Shown piece after piece: positions 38,901 to 46,503 of a stretch of DNA of 64,000 bases. The translations under genes were made by a program, and so were the position numbers. Under the pieces are notes generated by a model that did not search any database, was not told the origin of the DNA, and saw only the letters and a program-made list of their open reading frames with translations. The number at the start of each line of letters is the position of its first letter. Position 1 is the first letter of the stretch. The stretch is taken from the NCBI GenBank assembly GCA_964352775.1, contig CAYGTK010000004.1, positions 1 through 64,000 on the forward strand, given 5' to 3'. Source of the DNA: CAYGTK01 sp964352775. GTDB taxonomy: Bacteria > Bacteroidota > Bacteroidia > Chitinophagales > CAIOSU01.

Positions 38901-41106
38901 CCTCTTTAATGGCTCACCAGTGAGCTGCTTTGGTGCTAACGATGGGGAGGCTTCCGCAATTGCTACGGGGGGTGTACCTAACTACAACTACACTTGGCAG
39001 AATAACACATCTGGTACGTCTGACTCTGTAGCTACAGGATTAGCGGCGGGCATCTACACCATTGTGCTTACCGACTTAAACGGTTGTACCAATGTGGGAA
39101 GTATTACGCTTACTGAACCCGACTCCGTCATGGTTCAAGCGATTGTAAATACAGACTTTAACGGCTTCAATATCTCTTGTGAAGGCGGAAGCAATGGAGA
39201 AGTGGAAGCTCTGGCTTCTGGTGGCACAGGTGCTTACACCTATGCTTGGAACACTGCTGATTTAACGGCAATAGTTACTGGCTTAGATACGGGATCGTAT
39301 ACCATTACTGTAACTGATGCGAATGGTTGTACAGCAGTTGACGATACACTACTAACACAACCAACCGCATTAGACTTAAGTATTGCGATAACAAGTAATT
39401 ATAATGGGGAGGACGTAAGTTGTTTTGGCGCAACTGACGGAGAGTTAACGGCTAACCCTAATGGAGGAGTAAGCCCATATCAATATGCTTGGAATGTTGG
39501 CGGGCAAACAACTGCCATTGCAACTAATTTAGCGGCTAATACAACCTACGAAGTTACTGTGACCGATGATAACGGTTGCGTCATAGTTGCCGATACCATG
39601 TTGACCGAGCCAGCCGAATTGATAGCAAGCACCGTAGTTTCTTCTGACTATAATGGGGTAGATATTACCTGCTTTGATGCCGCCGATGGCGAAGCTACTG
39701 CTTCGGCAATTGGTGGCACGGGAGCTTATGGATATACGTGGGATGCAAATGCTGGTGGTCAAACTACCGCAGTTGCCAATAGTTTGGCAGAAGGTAATTA
39801 CACGGTAACCATTACCGATGACAATGGATGTACTAGTACTTCAGTAGTTACCATCACCGAACCCACTGAAATAGGCGTAAACACCAGCGTTATATCCGAC
39901 TTTAACGGGGAAGATGTGAGCTGTTTTGGCGCGAATGATGGTGAAGCCAGTGCTGCTGGTAATGGTGGCGTACCTGATTATTTCTACCTCTGGGAAACCA
40001 GTATTCTGGGAGCTTCTGACTCCATTGCACGGGGGCTTTCGGCTGGTACTTACAGTATTACCATCACCGACTTGAATGGTTGTACCACATTGGGTAGCGT
40101 TACCTTGACAGAGCCTGATTCTATAGATCTGATCACCGCTTCGGTTGATCCGCTTTGTTTTGGAGATAATTCTGGCAAGGCCGCTGTTTCTGCTTCGGGC
40201 GGAACGGGTATCTATGTTTACAGTTGGGATAATACACAAACAACCTCTACTGCAGTTGGGCTTGGCTCTGGAACATATGATATTACCGTAACTGATGCAA
40301 ATGGATGCACAAATACCGCGAACGCCATAGTAGTTGAACCAGATGAGTTATTGCTCGACCTGGATGTTACCGACCCATCTTGTGAACTAATAGGTGACGG
40401 TTCTTTACAAGCATTGGCTAAGGGAGGTGCTCCAGGTTATGAATACTTATGGAGTACGGGTGATCTATCAGCTTCTATTATTGATCTTATTATTGGGGGT
40501 TATGCTATTACTGTTACGGACGCTAATGGGTGTTCAGTAATAGATAGTAGCACTTTGATCTCTGCCCCGCTAGCCGAAATTTCTATTTCGACAGATAAGG
40601 ATACCGTGCTTTACGGCGGCGCTGCACAATTGACCGCAACCGTAATTAACGACCCCAATGGATTAGCTACCGATAATTTTGAGTGGGAAGAAAATACTTG
40701 GTTAAACTGCACGTTCTGCACTAACCCTTTGGCTTCAGGGCTTTTGAGCGACACCATCTTCACCGTTACTTACTATGATGCTGGTGGCTGCCCTGTGGTA
40801 GATTCTATAAGCATCGTGGTATTGGAGAATGAGAAAGTACTATTCACGCCAAATATTTTCACACCTAACAACGACCAAGTAAACGACCATTTCAAACCAA
40901 TAGCCTTAGGCGCCCGCATCTCTTATGTAGGAATATTCACCCGCTGGGGGGCCAAGGTTTTTGAGACCGACAACTTAGTAAATGGTTGGGATGGAACTTT
41001 CAATGGAAAAGAAATGAACCCAGGCGTTTACGCTTACAAAGTCACTTTGGTGTTCCAAGATGGTAAGAAGGAGTTGCGCGCAGGTAGCGTAACACTCATC
41101 CGCTAG
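35989..41106 (+). CDS. Giant SprB-repeat adhesin with type B (gliding-associated) C-terminus
   Basis: A 1705-residue surface protein. A signal sequence (about 1-31, ending PIFAS) leads into the N-terminal domain HSVGADLTYACNGNDNYTIT..FYRDCDG, which is common at the start of large Bacteroidota adhesins. Cadherin/Ig-like domains extend to about residue 385. Fourteen SprB-like repeats follow, then a domain around 1530-1610 and a C-terminal CHU_C/type B sorting domain: NIFTPNNDQVNDHF, IFTRWGAKVFET and GVYAYKV. SprB proteins of this kind are moved on the cell surface in gliding bacteria; whether this one is motile is inference. No plug or PorP/SprF partner gene is adjacent. Confidence 0.87.
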   Translation: MNISAISKPTTLSKLWLLGLCFALFQLPIFASHSVGADLTYACNGNDNYTITMNFYRDCDGVRAPATALINLSSASCGWSQTLTLFKQSFSAVPAICPSQANQTTCNGGTLPGVEQHIYSGNITLPQCPDIVMSYDLCCRNGAITNLSNPGSQDMYVEAVLNNTLPTCDNSPVFTTLPVPYVCAGQTIFYNHGAIDFDGDQLVYTMINPLDGPGLGIGYTGGFGVNNPMSTTGGFNFSSTTGQMTFDANPNQNAVITVLVEEYRNGVLIGSTMRDIQVVVLACNNLPPSVTGINGTSDFSIDVCVGTPLCFDLFTSDADATDNVTIGWNSAIAGATFTDNGGNRPTGTFCWTPGLADVGANLFTVTVQDDACPIFASQVQAYTVNVIGSSFNTTTATTDATCPQGTDGSMQVNITGAIPPVTYSWSTGDVTPSVPTISAGTYNVTTTNGDDCALIDTVVVSAPPDFQINFVATDAVCNGDANGTVTAFPSGGTVAADYTYLWSLPPSAGNNTNFIDSLGSGSYTLTITDDVGCTYDSASFVFQPGPIVLQVSATSTSNYNGEDISCYGESDGEVTVTSNGGSLPYTYLWSSNAAGQTTPVIANLAEGTYAVTVTDGNSCNVGTQVTLVQPDSISLALDTLANVSCFGSNDGQAEALAVGGTGAYTYSWDAGATGQNTATASNLPAGTYSVTVSDANGCTTNGNVAVTITQPNALTVRVTPTTDYAGFNITCNGTDDGAVLADVTGGVEPYTYAWNVPGSTAFLTEVFAGTYTVTVTDSNGCIAIHDSILTEPPALTLSAAITSNYSGSDISCYGEADGEATATPVGGVTPYLYDWNDPTNQSTAIAVGLSPDITYVVIVTDENECTAIDSVTLTEPDSVMALASVFSDFNGEDISCFNGTDGEATVATIGGTGAYTYTWGASAGSQNTQVATSLSIGVYQVTVSDANGCIDTSFTTLTQPDSITITTQLVNLFNGSPVSCFGANDGEASAIATGGVPNYNYTWQNNTSGTSDSVATGLAAGIYTIVLTDLNGCTNVGSITLTEPDSVMVQAIVNTDFNGFNISCEGGSNGEVEALASGGTGAYTYAWNTADLTAIVTGLDTGSYTITVTDANGCTAVDDTLLTQPTALDLSIAITSNYNGEDVSCFGATDGELTANPNGGVSPYQYAWNVGGQTTAIATNLAANTTYEVTVTDDNGCVIVADTMLTEPAELIASTVVSSDYNGVDITCFDAADGEATASAIGGTGAYGYTWDANAGGQTTAVANSLAEGNYTVTITDDNGCTSTSVVTITEPTEIGVNTSVISDFNGEDVSCFGANDGEASAAGNGGVPDYFYLWETSILGASDSIARGLSAGTYSITITDLNGCTTLGSVTLTEPDSIDLITASVDPLCFGDNSGKAAVSASGGTGIYVYSWDNTQTTSTAVGLGSGTYDITVTDANGCTNTANAIVVEPDELLLDLDVTDPSCELIGDGSLQALAKGGAPGYEYLWSTGDLSASIIDLIIGGYAITVTDANGCSVIDSSTLISAPLAEISISTDKDTVLYGGAAQLTATVINDPNGLATDNFEWEENTWLNCTFCTNPLASGLLSDTIFTVTYYDAGGCPVVDSISIVVLENEKVLFTPNIFTPNNDQVNDHFKPIALGARISYVGIFTRWGAKVFETDNLVNGWDGTFNGKEMNPGVYAYKVTLVFQDGKKELRAGSVTLIR
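37145..40570 (+). repeat. Fourteen SprB-like in-frame repeats
   Basis: Units share the pattern (S/T)xDFNGEDISCFGxxDGEA..GGTGAYTYTW..T..VTDANGCT. By the Cys-x(4-5)-D/N/S-G motif I count fourteen: two divergent units at the start, ten with the longer xNGxxISC opening or a close variant, and two shorter ones at the end. Unit length alternates because some lack the opening segment, so the array is irregular compared with the near-uniform one at 20.6-22.9 kb. Confidence 0.8.
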
Positions 41107-41432
41107 CTTTCCATTTACAAATGAGCATAAGTTTTGGCGGGTTTTGTGATGTTTTTTCGAGAAGCTAAGCACCTATACAACCTGCGTTTCAGCGCTTTTT
41201 TAGCTCTTCATAAGATATCTAAAATTTATGCTGATCACGCTCGTTGCTTCATTACTAAGCTATATATGCCTTTCAAGGCCGACGGTTTTTTCCCAATTTA
41301 TTGGGTGCACCGTTTTGTACCTTTTTGAGCAGAAACTCGTGCTTATTGAACTTCTGCATGCACAATTCAGAATAAGACGCTTACCTGTAGTACATTTATG
41401 GTCTTTAAGAATTGTACCGACCCCCCTTTTAG
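41107..41432. other. 326-bp gene-free stretch with one structured element
   Basis: No convincing gene is seen; the short open frames lack family resemblance and good starts. At 41282-41313 an outer 5-bp stem (ACGGT/ACCGT) encloses CCCAAT-TT-ATTGGG, and TTTTG follows. It could be a late terminator for the adhesin gene about 180 bp upstream or a leader element of the radical SAM gene. Confidence 0.4.
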
Positions 41433-42452
41433 ATGTTTCACCTTCACGACAGTAAAAATTTCCTCCAAAAAGCTTCACTGAAGAAGTTGTGGAATGCTGG
41501 GCAGGTGGAGAGTAGTTACCAGCAGTCGAGAATGTTGGGTGTGCCAAATATGGCTGGAATGCCCATGACCATTTCGTTTGAGCCTACTACGGCTTGTAAC
41601 TTGCGCTGCCCAGAATGCCCTAGTGGTTTGCGGTCATTCACTCGGCCTAGGGGGATGTTGCAAGAAGATCTGTTCCGAAAAGTGATGGATGAAGTGGGAG
41701 ATGATCTGCTCTATTTATACCTCTATTTTCAAGGGGAGCCTTATTTAAATCCCAATTTTTTAGACTTAGTTAGCTATGCGCACAAGAAGAAAGTATATAG
41801 TGTAACCAGCACCAATGCCCACTTTCTGGATGATGAGAACGCCAGGCGCACGGTAGAAAGTGGTTTGGATAGGTTGATCATCTCTTTAGACGGTACTACG
41901 CAAGAAACCTATGAGAATTACCGCATAGAAGGCGAGTTGGATAAAGTAATTGAGGGTACTAAGAATTTGATAGCTTGGAAGAAGAAGTTGAAAAGCAAAA
42001 CCCCACACACCATTTTCCAATTTCTGGTGGTGAAGCCAAATGAACATCAAATACCTGAGGTATATCGATTGGCCAAAGAGCTAGGTGTGGATGAAGTAAA
42101 ACTAAAAACCGCACAGATATACGACTATGAAAATGGGAACGAGCTAATACCTTCTATAGATAAGTATTCGCGCTACCGTAAATTACACAATGGCAAATAT
42201 GAGCTAAAGAACGAGCTTGAAAATGGCTGCTGGAAGATGTGGCACTCCTGTGTAGTTACTTGGGATGGCAAGGTAGTACCTTGCTGCTTTGATAAAGATG
42301 CCAACCACAAACTAGGCGACTTGAGCACTACTGGCTTTAAAGAAATTTGGAATAGTGAGGGTTATAATAGCTTCCGCCAACACCTGTTGACTGCTAGAAA
42401 AGAGGTAGATATTTGTACGAATTGCACCGAAGGCACTAAGGTGTGGGCCTAA
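41433..42452 (+). CDS. Radical SAM protein with SPASM-type C-terminal cluster domain
   Basis: An iron-sulfur radical SAM enzyme of 339 residues. The cluster motif is CNLRCPEC (Cys55, Cys59, Cys62), followed by SGLRSFTRPRGML. A C-terminal SPASM-like domain (about 260-339) has Cys residues in CWKMWHSCVVTWDGKVVPCCFD and ICTNCTEG, enough for at least one extra cluster. Such enzymes mature peptides or act in sulfatase activation and cofactor assembly. No small precursor peptide is seen next to it, so the target is unknown. Its TAA overlaps the convergent frr stop by 4 nt. Confidence 0.88.
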   Translation: MFHLHDSKNFLQKASLKKLWNAGQVESSYQQSRMLGVPNMAGMPMTISFEPTTACNLRCPECPSGLRSFTRPRGMLQEDLFRKVMDEVGDDLLYLYLYFQGEPYLNPNFLDLVSYAHKKKVYSVTSTNAHFLDDENARRTVESGLDRLIISLDGTTQETYENYRIEGELDKVIEGTKNLIAWKKKLKSKTPHTIFQFLVVKPNEHQIPEVYRLAKELGVDEVKLKTAQIYDYENGNELIPSIDKYSRYRKLHNGKYELKNELENGCWKMWHSCVVTWDGKVVPCCFDKDANHKLGDLSTTGFKEIWNSEGYNSFRQHLLTARKEVDICTNCTEGTKVWA

Positions 42453-43012
42453 ACGGTCATTATTTCGGTTTCCTTCTTCTCTACATGCTTATCTATTTTA
42501 GCATTGTAGGAATTGGTCAGGTCTTGCACCTCCGCTTCTGCGTCTTTGGCTAAGTCTTCTGATAAGCCATCTTTCTGCAAAGCTTTGATGCCATCATTAG
42601 CTTCTTTACGGGCACTTCTAATACCTACACGTGAGTTCTCTGCCTCATTCTTCACCATCTTAACCAATTCATGACGACGCTCTTCCGTCATAGGTGGTAA
42701 GTTAATGCGAATGGTTTCCCCATCGTTCATCGGATTGAAACCTAGGTTAGCTGCATGTATGGCTTTCTCAATATCTGCTAAAATGCTTTTTTCCCAAGGC
42801 TTAACAGTTATGGTCTTTGCATCAGGGGTACCTATAGTAGCTGCTTGCGCTAATTGGGTTTTTACACCATAATAATCAATGAACACACTATTAAGCATAG
42901 ACACGTTGGCCTTTCCAGCACGTAGTTTTGAAAGCTCTGCCTCTAAATGGTCAATAGCTTTCTCCATATTTTCCTTGGCTTCCTCCAAGTACATTTCTAC
43001 TTCCTCGCTCAT
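42449..43012 (-). CDS. frr: Ribosome recycling factor
   Basis: Splits the post-termination ribosome together with EF-G. The 187 residues match RRF. The conserved blocks are LSKLRAGKANVSMLNSVFIDYYG, VKPWEKSILADIEKAI and IRINLPPMTEERRHELVKMVKNEAE. It is the last gene of the unit tsf-pyrH-frr, which is conserved in many bacteria, and starts 19 nt after pyrH. Confidence 0.97.
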   Translation of the reverse strand: MSEEVEMYLEEAKENMEKAIDHLEAELSKLRAGKANVSMLNSVFIDYYGVKTQLAQAATIGTPDAKTITVKPWEKSILADIEKAIHAANLGFNPMNDGETIRINLPPMTEERRHELVKMVKNEAENSRVGIRSARKEANDGIKALQKDGLSEDLAKDAEAEVQDLTNSYNAKIDKHVEKKETEIMTV

Positions 43013-43031
43013 AACTGTTGGTTTTTATTGA

Positions 43032-43736
43032 TCAGGATACTAGCGTTCCTACATTTTCGCCATGCAACACCTGCAATAGATTGCCCTTTTTATTCATATC
43101 GAACACAATAATAGGTAGTTCGTTCTCCATACACAAGGTAAACGCGGTCATATCCATAATATTAAGGCTCTTCTGTATCACCTCCATAAAACTGATCTTC
43201 TCATAGCGTTCTGCCGTTGCATCTAATTCAGGGTCTGCTGAGTAGATACCATCTACACGTGTTCCTTTCAATATTACGTCTGCCTCTATCTCAACTGCAC
43301 GAAGCGATGCTGCAGTATCTGTAGTAAAATAAGGGTTTCCCGTTCCCGCTCCGAAAATAACTACACGACCTTTTTCCAGATGTCGGATAGCTCTACGGCG
43401 GATATATGGCTCAGCAACTTGCTGCATTTCAATGGCGGTAAGCAAGCGGGTATAAATACCAGCGGCCTCTAAAGCACCTTGTAATGCAATACCGTTAATA
43501 ACGGTGGCAAGCATGCCCATGTAATCGCCTTGAACACGGTCAATACCATTCTCTGCAGCCTGTAATCCTCTGAAAATATTACCGCCGCCGATAACAATGG
43601 CCACCTCTAATCCGAGGTCGAGCACACTCTTGATGTCGGCTGCATATTGCTGTAATCGTTTTGGGTCGATGCCGAATTGTTTGTCGCCCATTAACGACTC
43701 TCCGCTCAGCTTAAGCAATACGCGTTTGTACTTCAT
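43032..43736 (-). CDS. pyrH: UMP kinase
   Basis: Phosphorylates UMP to UDP and is an essential hexameric amino-acid-kinase-fold enzyme. The open frame reaches 43775, but the start at 43736 gives the family-typical MKYKRVLLKLSGESLMG and 234 residues. The motifs VAIVIGGGNIFRG, DYMGMLATVINGIALQ, GTGNPYFTTDTAA and LKGTRVDGIYSADPE are all present. A good intrinsic terminator sits between tsf and this start. Part of tsf transcription may therefore stop before pyrH, making pyrH-frr expression separately adjustable. Confidence 0.96.
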   Translation of the reverse strand: MKYKRVLLKLSGESLMGDKQFGIDPKRLQQYAADIKSVLDLGLEVAIVIGGGNIFRGLQAAENGIDRVQGDYMGMLATVINGIALQGALEAAGIYTRLLTAIEMQQVAEPYIRRRAIRHLEKGRVVIFGAGTGNPYFTTDTAASLRAVEIEADVILKGTRVDGIYSADPELDATAERYEKISFMEVIQKSLNIMDMTAFTLCMENELPIIVFDMNKKGNLLQVLHGENVGTLVS

Positions 43737-43750
43737 GTGGTCAAAATTAA

Positions 43751-43784
43751 TCAAAAAAAAAGAGAGAATTTTCATTCTCTCTTT
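43751..43784 (-). terminator. Intrinsic terminator between tsf and pyrH
   Basis: On the minus strand, an 11-bp perfect stem (AAAGAGAGAAT paired with its complement, 43759-43769 and 43774-43784) around a 4-nt loop is followed by a run of at least seven T. It lies about 25 nt after the tsf stop. Confidence 0.85.
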
Positions 43785-43808
43785 CTCTATTTTATCTTAA
43801 AATTTAGC

Positions 43809-44642
43809 TTAGCTACCTAGCGCAATACGCTTAAAGTCAACTACTGCTAGATCAGCACTTACTTCTTTCAATGCCTTCTCAACAGTTTTGCTACCGTCTT
43901 TAACGAATGCTTGATGAACTAAGGTGTTCTCTTTGAAAAATTTCTTCAAACGACCTTCAGCTATCTTGTCAACCATTTGATCTGGCTTACCTTCAGCTAA
44001 TGCTTGGTCGCGACCTACTGCGAATTCACGATCACGTACTTCTTGCGGTACACCGTTCTCGTCAACAGCTACAGGGTTCATTGCTGCTACTTGCATAGCT
44101 GCATCGCGACCTATTTCGCTTACGCCGTTCTTAGCTTCTTGGTTAAGCGATACTAACACACCAATACGGTTACCCATATGGTTGTAAGGCACAACACCTT
44201 CGCCAGATACTTTTTCGTATGCTGATAGTTTGATGTTCTCGTTGATCTTACCAACTAGCTCCGTTACTTGATCACCTACTGTACGGCCATTAAGGTCTAA
44301 TGCAAGTAATCCTTCCAAGTCATCTGGTAGTTCGCTCAATGCTAATGAAGCTATATCATCAGCAAATTTGATGAACTCTTCATTCTTCGCTACGAAATCA
44401 GTTTCGCTACTCAAGCGTACGATAATTCCAGTTTTACCATCGGCAGTGGTTTTTGCAACCACCATACCTTCGTTGGCATCTTTTCCTGAACGTAGCTCAG
44501 ATACTTTCTGACCTTTTTTACGCAAAAAGTCAATTGCGGCCTCCATGTCGCCATCAGTGGCGGTTAAGGCTTTCTTACAATCCATCATACCAGCTCCGGT
44601 ACGTTGGCGTAGTTCATTTACTTGTTTGGCAGTAATACCCAT
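43809..44642 (-). CDS. tsf: Elongation factor Ts
   Basis: Nucleotide-exchange factor for EF-Tu. The 277 residues match the family. The N-terminal UBA-like ITAKQVNELRQRTGAGMMDCKKAL, the core RLSSETDFVAKNEEF (exchange residues TDF) and the C-terminal LVHQAFVKD are present. It follows rpsB by 34 nt in the usual rpsB-tsf order, and is followed by a strong terminator. Confidence 0.97.
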   Translation of the reverse strand: MGITAKQVNELRQRTGAGMMDCKKALTATDGDMEAAIDFLRKKGQKVSELRSGKDANEGMVVAKTTADGKTGIIVRLSSETDFVAKNEEFIKFADDIASLALSELPDDLEGLLALDLNGRTVGDQVTELVGKINENIKLSAYEKVSGEGVVPYNHMGNRIGVLVSLNQEAKNGVSEIGRDAAMQVAAMNPVAVDENGVPQEVRDREFAVGRDQALAEGKPDQMVDKIAEGRLKKFFKENTLVHQAFVKDGSKTVEKALKEVSADLAVVDFKRIALGS

Positions 44643-44676
44643 CGTTTCCTCTAAGAGTTTTTATAAAAAAAAACGG

Positions 44677-45474
44677 TTACTTTTTTGCAGCTGGTGTGCG
44701 CTTACGGGTAGCAGGTTTTTTCTTCTCGCCACCTTCAGCTTTCGCTTCAGCCTTTTTTTCCTGTTTAGGCTCATCAAGTTTTTCCTTTCTGCGCTCATCC
44801 AGGCCTTCCATCACTGCGTGAGTGATATAGTCTACTATGAAACCAACAGATTTCGAAGCATCATCATTCGCTGGGATAGGGAAGTCAACCACATTAGGGT
44901 CTGAGTTCGTATCCACCATTGCGAAAGTGGTCATGTTCAATTTCTGAGCTTCTTGTATTGCGATATGCTCGTGCGTTACGTCTACCACAAAGATAGCTGC
45001 TGGAATACGGTTCAATTGTGCGATACCGCCAATTACACGCTCTAGCTTTTCACGCTCGCGGCTTAACACCAGGCGTTCTTTCTTTGTAATGTTTTCGTAC
45101 GATCCGTCAGACAACATCTTATCGATTGTCTGCATTTTTTTGATCGATTTACGAATAGTAGCGAAGTTGGTTAACATACCACCTAACCAGCGTTCAGTAA
45201 CGAAAGGCATGTTCACTTTACGTGCTGCTTCTTCCACTATACCTTTCGCTTGTTTCTTGGTAGCTACGAACAAGATCTTCTTTCCACTTTTAGCAATGTT
45301 TTTCAAAGCGAAACTCGCTTCTTTCAACTTGCGATTAGTTTTATTCAGATCGATGATGTGAATACCTTTCATTTCCTTGAAAATGTAAGGTAACATCTTC
45401 GGGTTCCACTTCTTTTTTAGGTGACCGTAATGTACGCCGGCCTCCAGCATTGCTTTGTTGTCAATAGGTTCCAT
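44677..45474 (-). CDS. rpsB: 30S ribosomal protein S2
   Basis: Small-subunit protein needed for S1 binding. The core has MLEAGVHYGHLKKKWNPKM, PFVTERWLGGMLTNFATIRKSI and the conserved VDTNSDPNVVDFPIPANDDA. The 265 residues include a C-terminal extension of about 30 residues rich in Lys, Ala and Glu. It lies 18 nt after rpsI in the operon rplM-rpsI-rpsB-tsf. Confidence 0.98.
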   Translation of the reverse strand: MEPIDNKAMLEAGVHYGHLKKKWNPKMLPYIFKEMKGIHIIDLNKTNRKLKEASFALKNIAKSGKKILFVATKKQAKGIVEEAARKVNMPFVTERWLGGMLTNFATIRKSIKKMQTIDKMLSDGSYENITKKERLVLSREREKLERVIGGIAQLNRIPAAIFVVDVTHEHIAIQEAQKLNMTTFAMVDTNSDPNVVDFPIPANDDASKSVGFIVDYITHAVMEGLDERRKEKLDEPKQEKKAEAKAEGGEKKKPATRKRTPAAKK

Positions 45475-45492
45475 ATATCTTCTATGCCGATA

Positions 45493-45879
45493 TTAACGTT
45501 TACTAAATTGAGGTCTTTTCCGTGCCTTGCGCAATCCTGGTTTTTTACGCTCTACAACTCTTGAGTCGCGAGCCATCAGGTCTTGTGCTTTAAGTAGTGG
45601 CTTTAACTCTTCGTCGGTTTTAACTAGAGCACGAGCAATGGCCAACTTAATGGCATCTGCTTGTCCTTTAATTCCACCACCATTGACGTTCACTTTTACG
45701 TCGTATTTACCAACGCCATCCACAGCAAGGAATGGTTCGTTGATCTTAGCGCTCAAGTGAGGAACGGTAAAGAAGTCTTTGTAATCTTTTCCATTTACGG
45801 TCACGTTACCTTTTCCTGAAGATAGGTATGCGCGAGCTATGGAAGCCTTTCTACGGCCTACTGCATTTACAATGCTCAT
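45493..45879 (-). CDS. rpsI: 30S ribosomal protein S9
   Basis: The 128-residue S9 protein. The N-terminal VGRRKASIARAYLSSGKGN and the C-terminal tail RKKPGLRKARKRPQFSKR, which reaches the P-site tRNA, are both present. It begins 3 nt after rplM, the usual pairing. Confidence 0.98.
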   Translation of the reverse strand: MSIVNAVGRRKASIARAYLSSGKGNVTVNGKDYKDFFTVPHLSAKINEPFLAVDGVGKYDVKVNVNGGGIKGQADAIKLAIARALVKTDEELKPLLKAQDLMARDSRVVERKKPGLRKARKRPQFSKR

Positions 45880-45882
45880 ATG

Positions 45883-46326
45883 TTACAGTTTAATGAGTTC
45901 AGGTTTCTGGGCAGTATGTGGATGCTCGTTGCCAGTATATACATACAGCTTCTTGTACATCGCACGTCCCAATTTATTTTTTGGCAGCATACCCTTTACA
46001 GCCTTCTCAATAATGAATGCTGGATTTTTCTCCAACATCATTTTAGGAGTTGACTCACGCTGTCCACCGGGGTAACCAGTGTGACGTAGGTAAACTTTAT
46101 CATTCATCTTGTTACCAGAAAAGCGAACTTTCTCAGCATTGATGATGATAACGTTGTCTCCTGTGTCAACGTGAGGGGTATAACTTGGCTTGTGCTTACC
46201 GCGTAACAAGGTTGCTACTTTGGTGCCCAAACGGCCTACTATCGCGTCTTCCGCGTCTATTACATACCAACCGTGCGTTACTGTTTGCGCGTTGGCAGAA
46301 ATGGTTTTATAACTTAAGGTGTCCAC
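45883..46326 (-). CDS. rplM: 50S ribosomal protein L13
   Basis: An early-assembling large-subunit protein of 147 residues. The motifs GWYVIDAEDAIVGRLGTKVA, KHKPSYTPHVDTGDNVIIIN and MLPKNKLGRAMYKKLYVY mark L13. It is the first gene of the operon rplM-rpsI-rpsB-tsf(-pyrH-frr), and a complete -33/-7 Bacteroidota promoter lies upstream. That promoter gives a leader of about 30 nt. Confidence 0.98.
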   Translation of the reverse strand: MDTLSYKTISANAQTVTHGWYVIDAEDAIVGRLGTKVATLLRGKHKPSYTPHVDTGDNVIIINAEKVRFSGNKMNDKVYLRHTGYPGGQRESTPKMMLEKNPAFIIEKAVKGMLPKNKLGRAMYKKLYVYTGNEHPHTAQKPELIKL

Positions 46327-46358
46327 AATATTTAGTTTACCTTTTTTAAAATGGATTG

Positions 46359-46390
46359 CAAAGGTAGCCTTATCCTATGTAGCTAGCAAA
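46359..46390 (-). promoter_or_regulatory. Bacteroidota-type promoter of the rplM operon
   Basis: On the minus strand the -33 element TTTG (46387-46390) and the -7 element TACCTTTG (46359-46366) are 20 bp apart. This is the best complete match to the Bacteroidota consensus in the window. The -7 box ends 32 nt before the rplM start. Confidence 0.8.
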
Positions 46391-46503
46391 CATTTACTTA
46401 AATAAAAACACAACTTACCTCGTAACTCATTGAGGATCAGGTGAATTTTTGTCCACAATAGACCAACACCCATTTCCGTTTTAGTTCGCAACTTTGCACT
46501 TAC

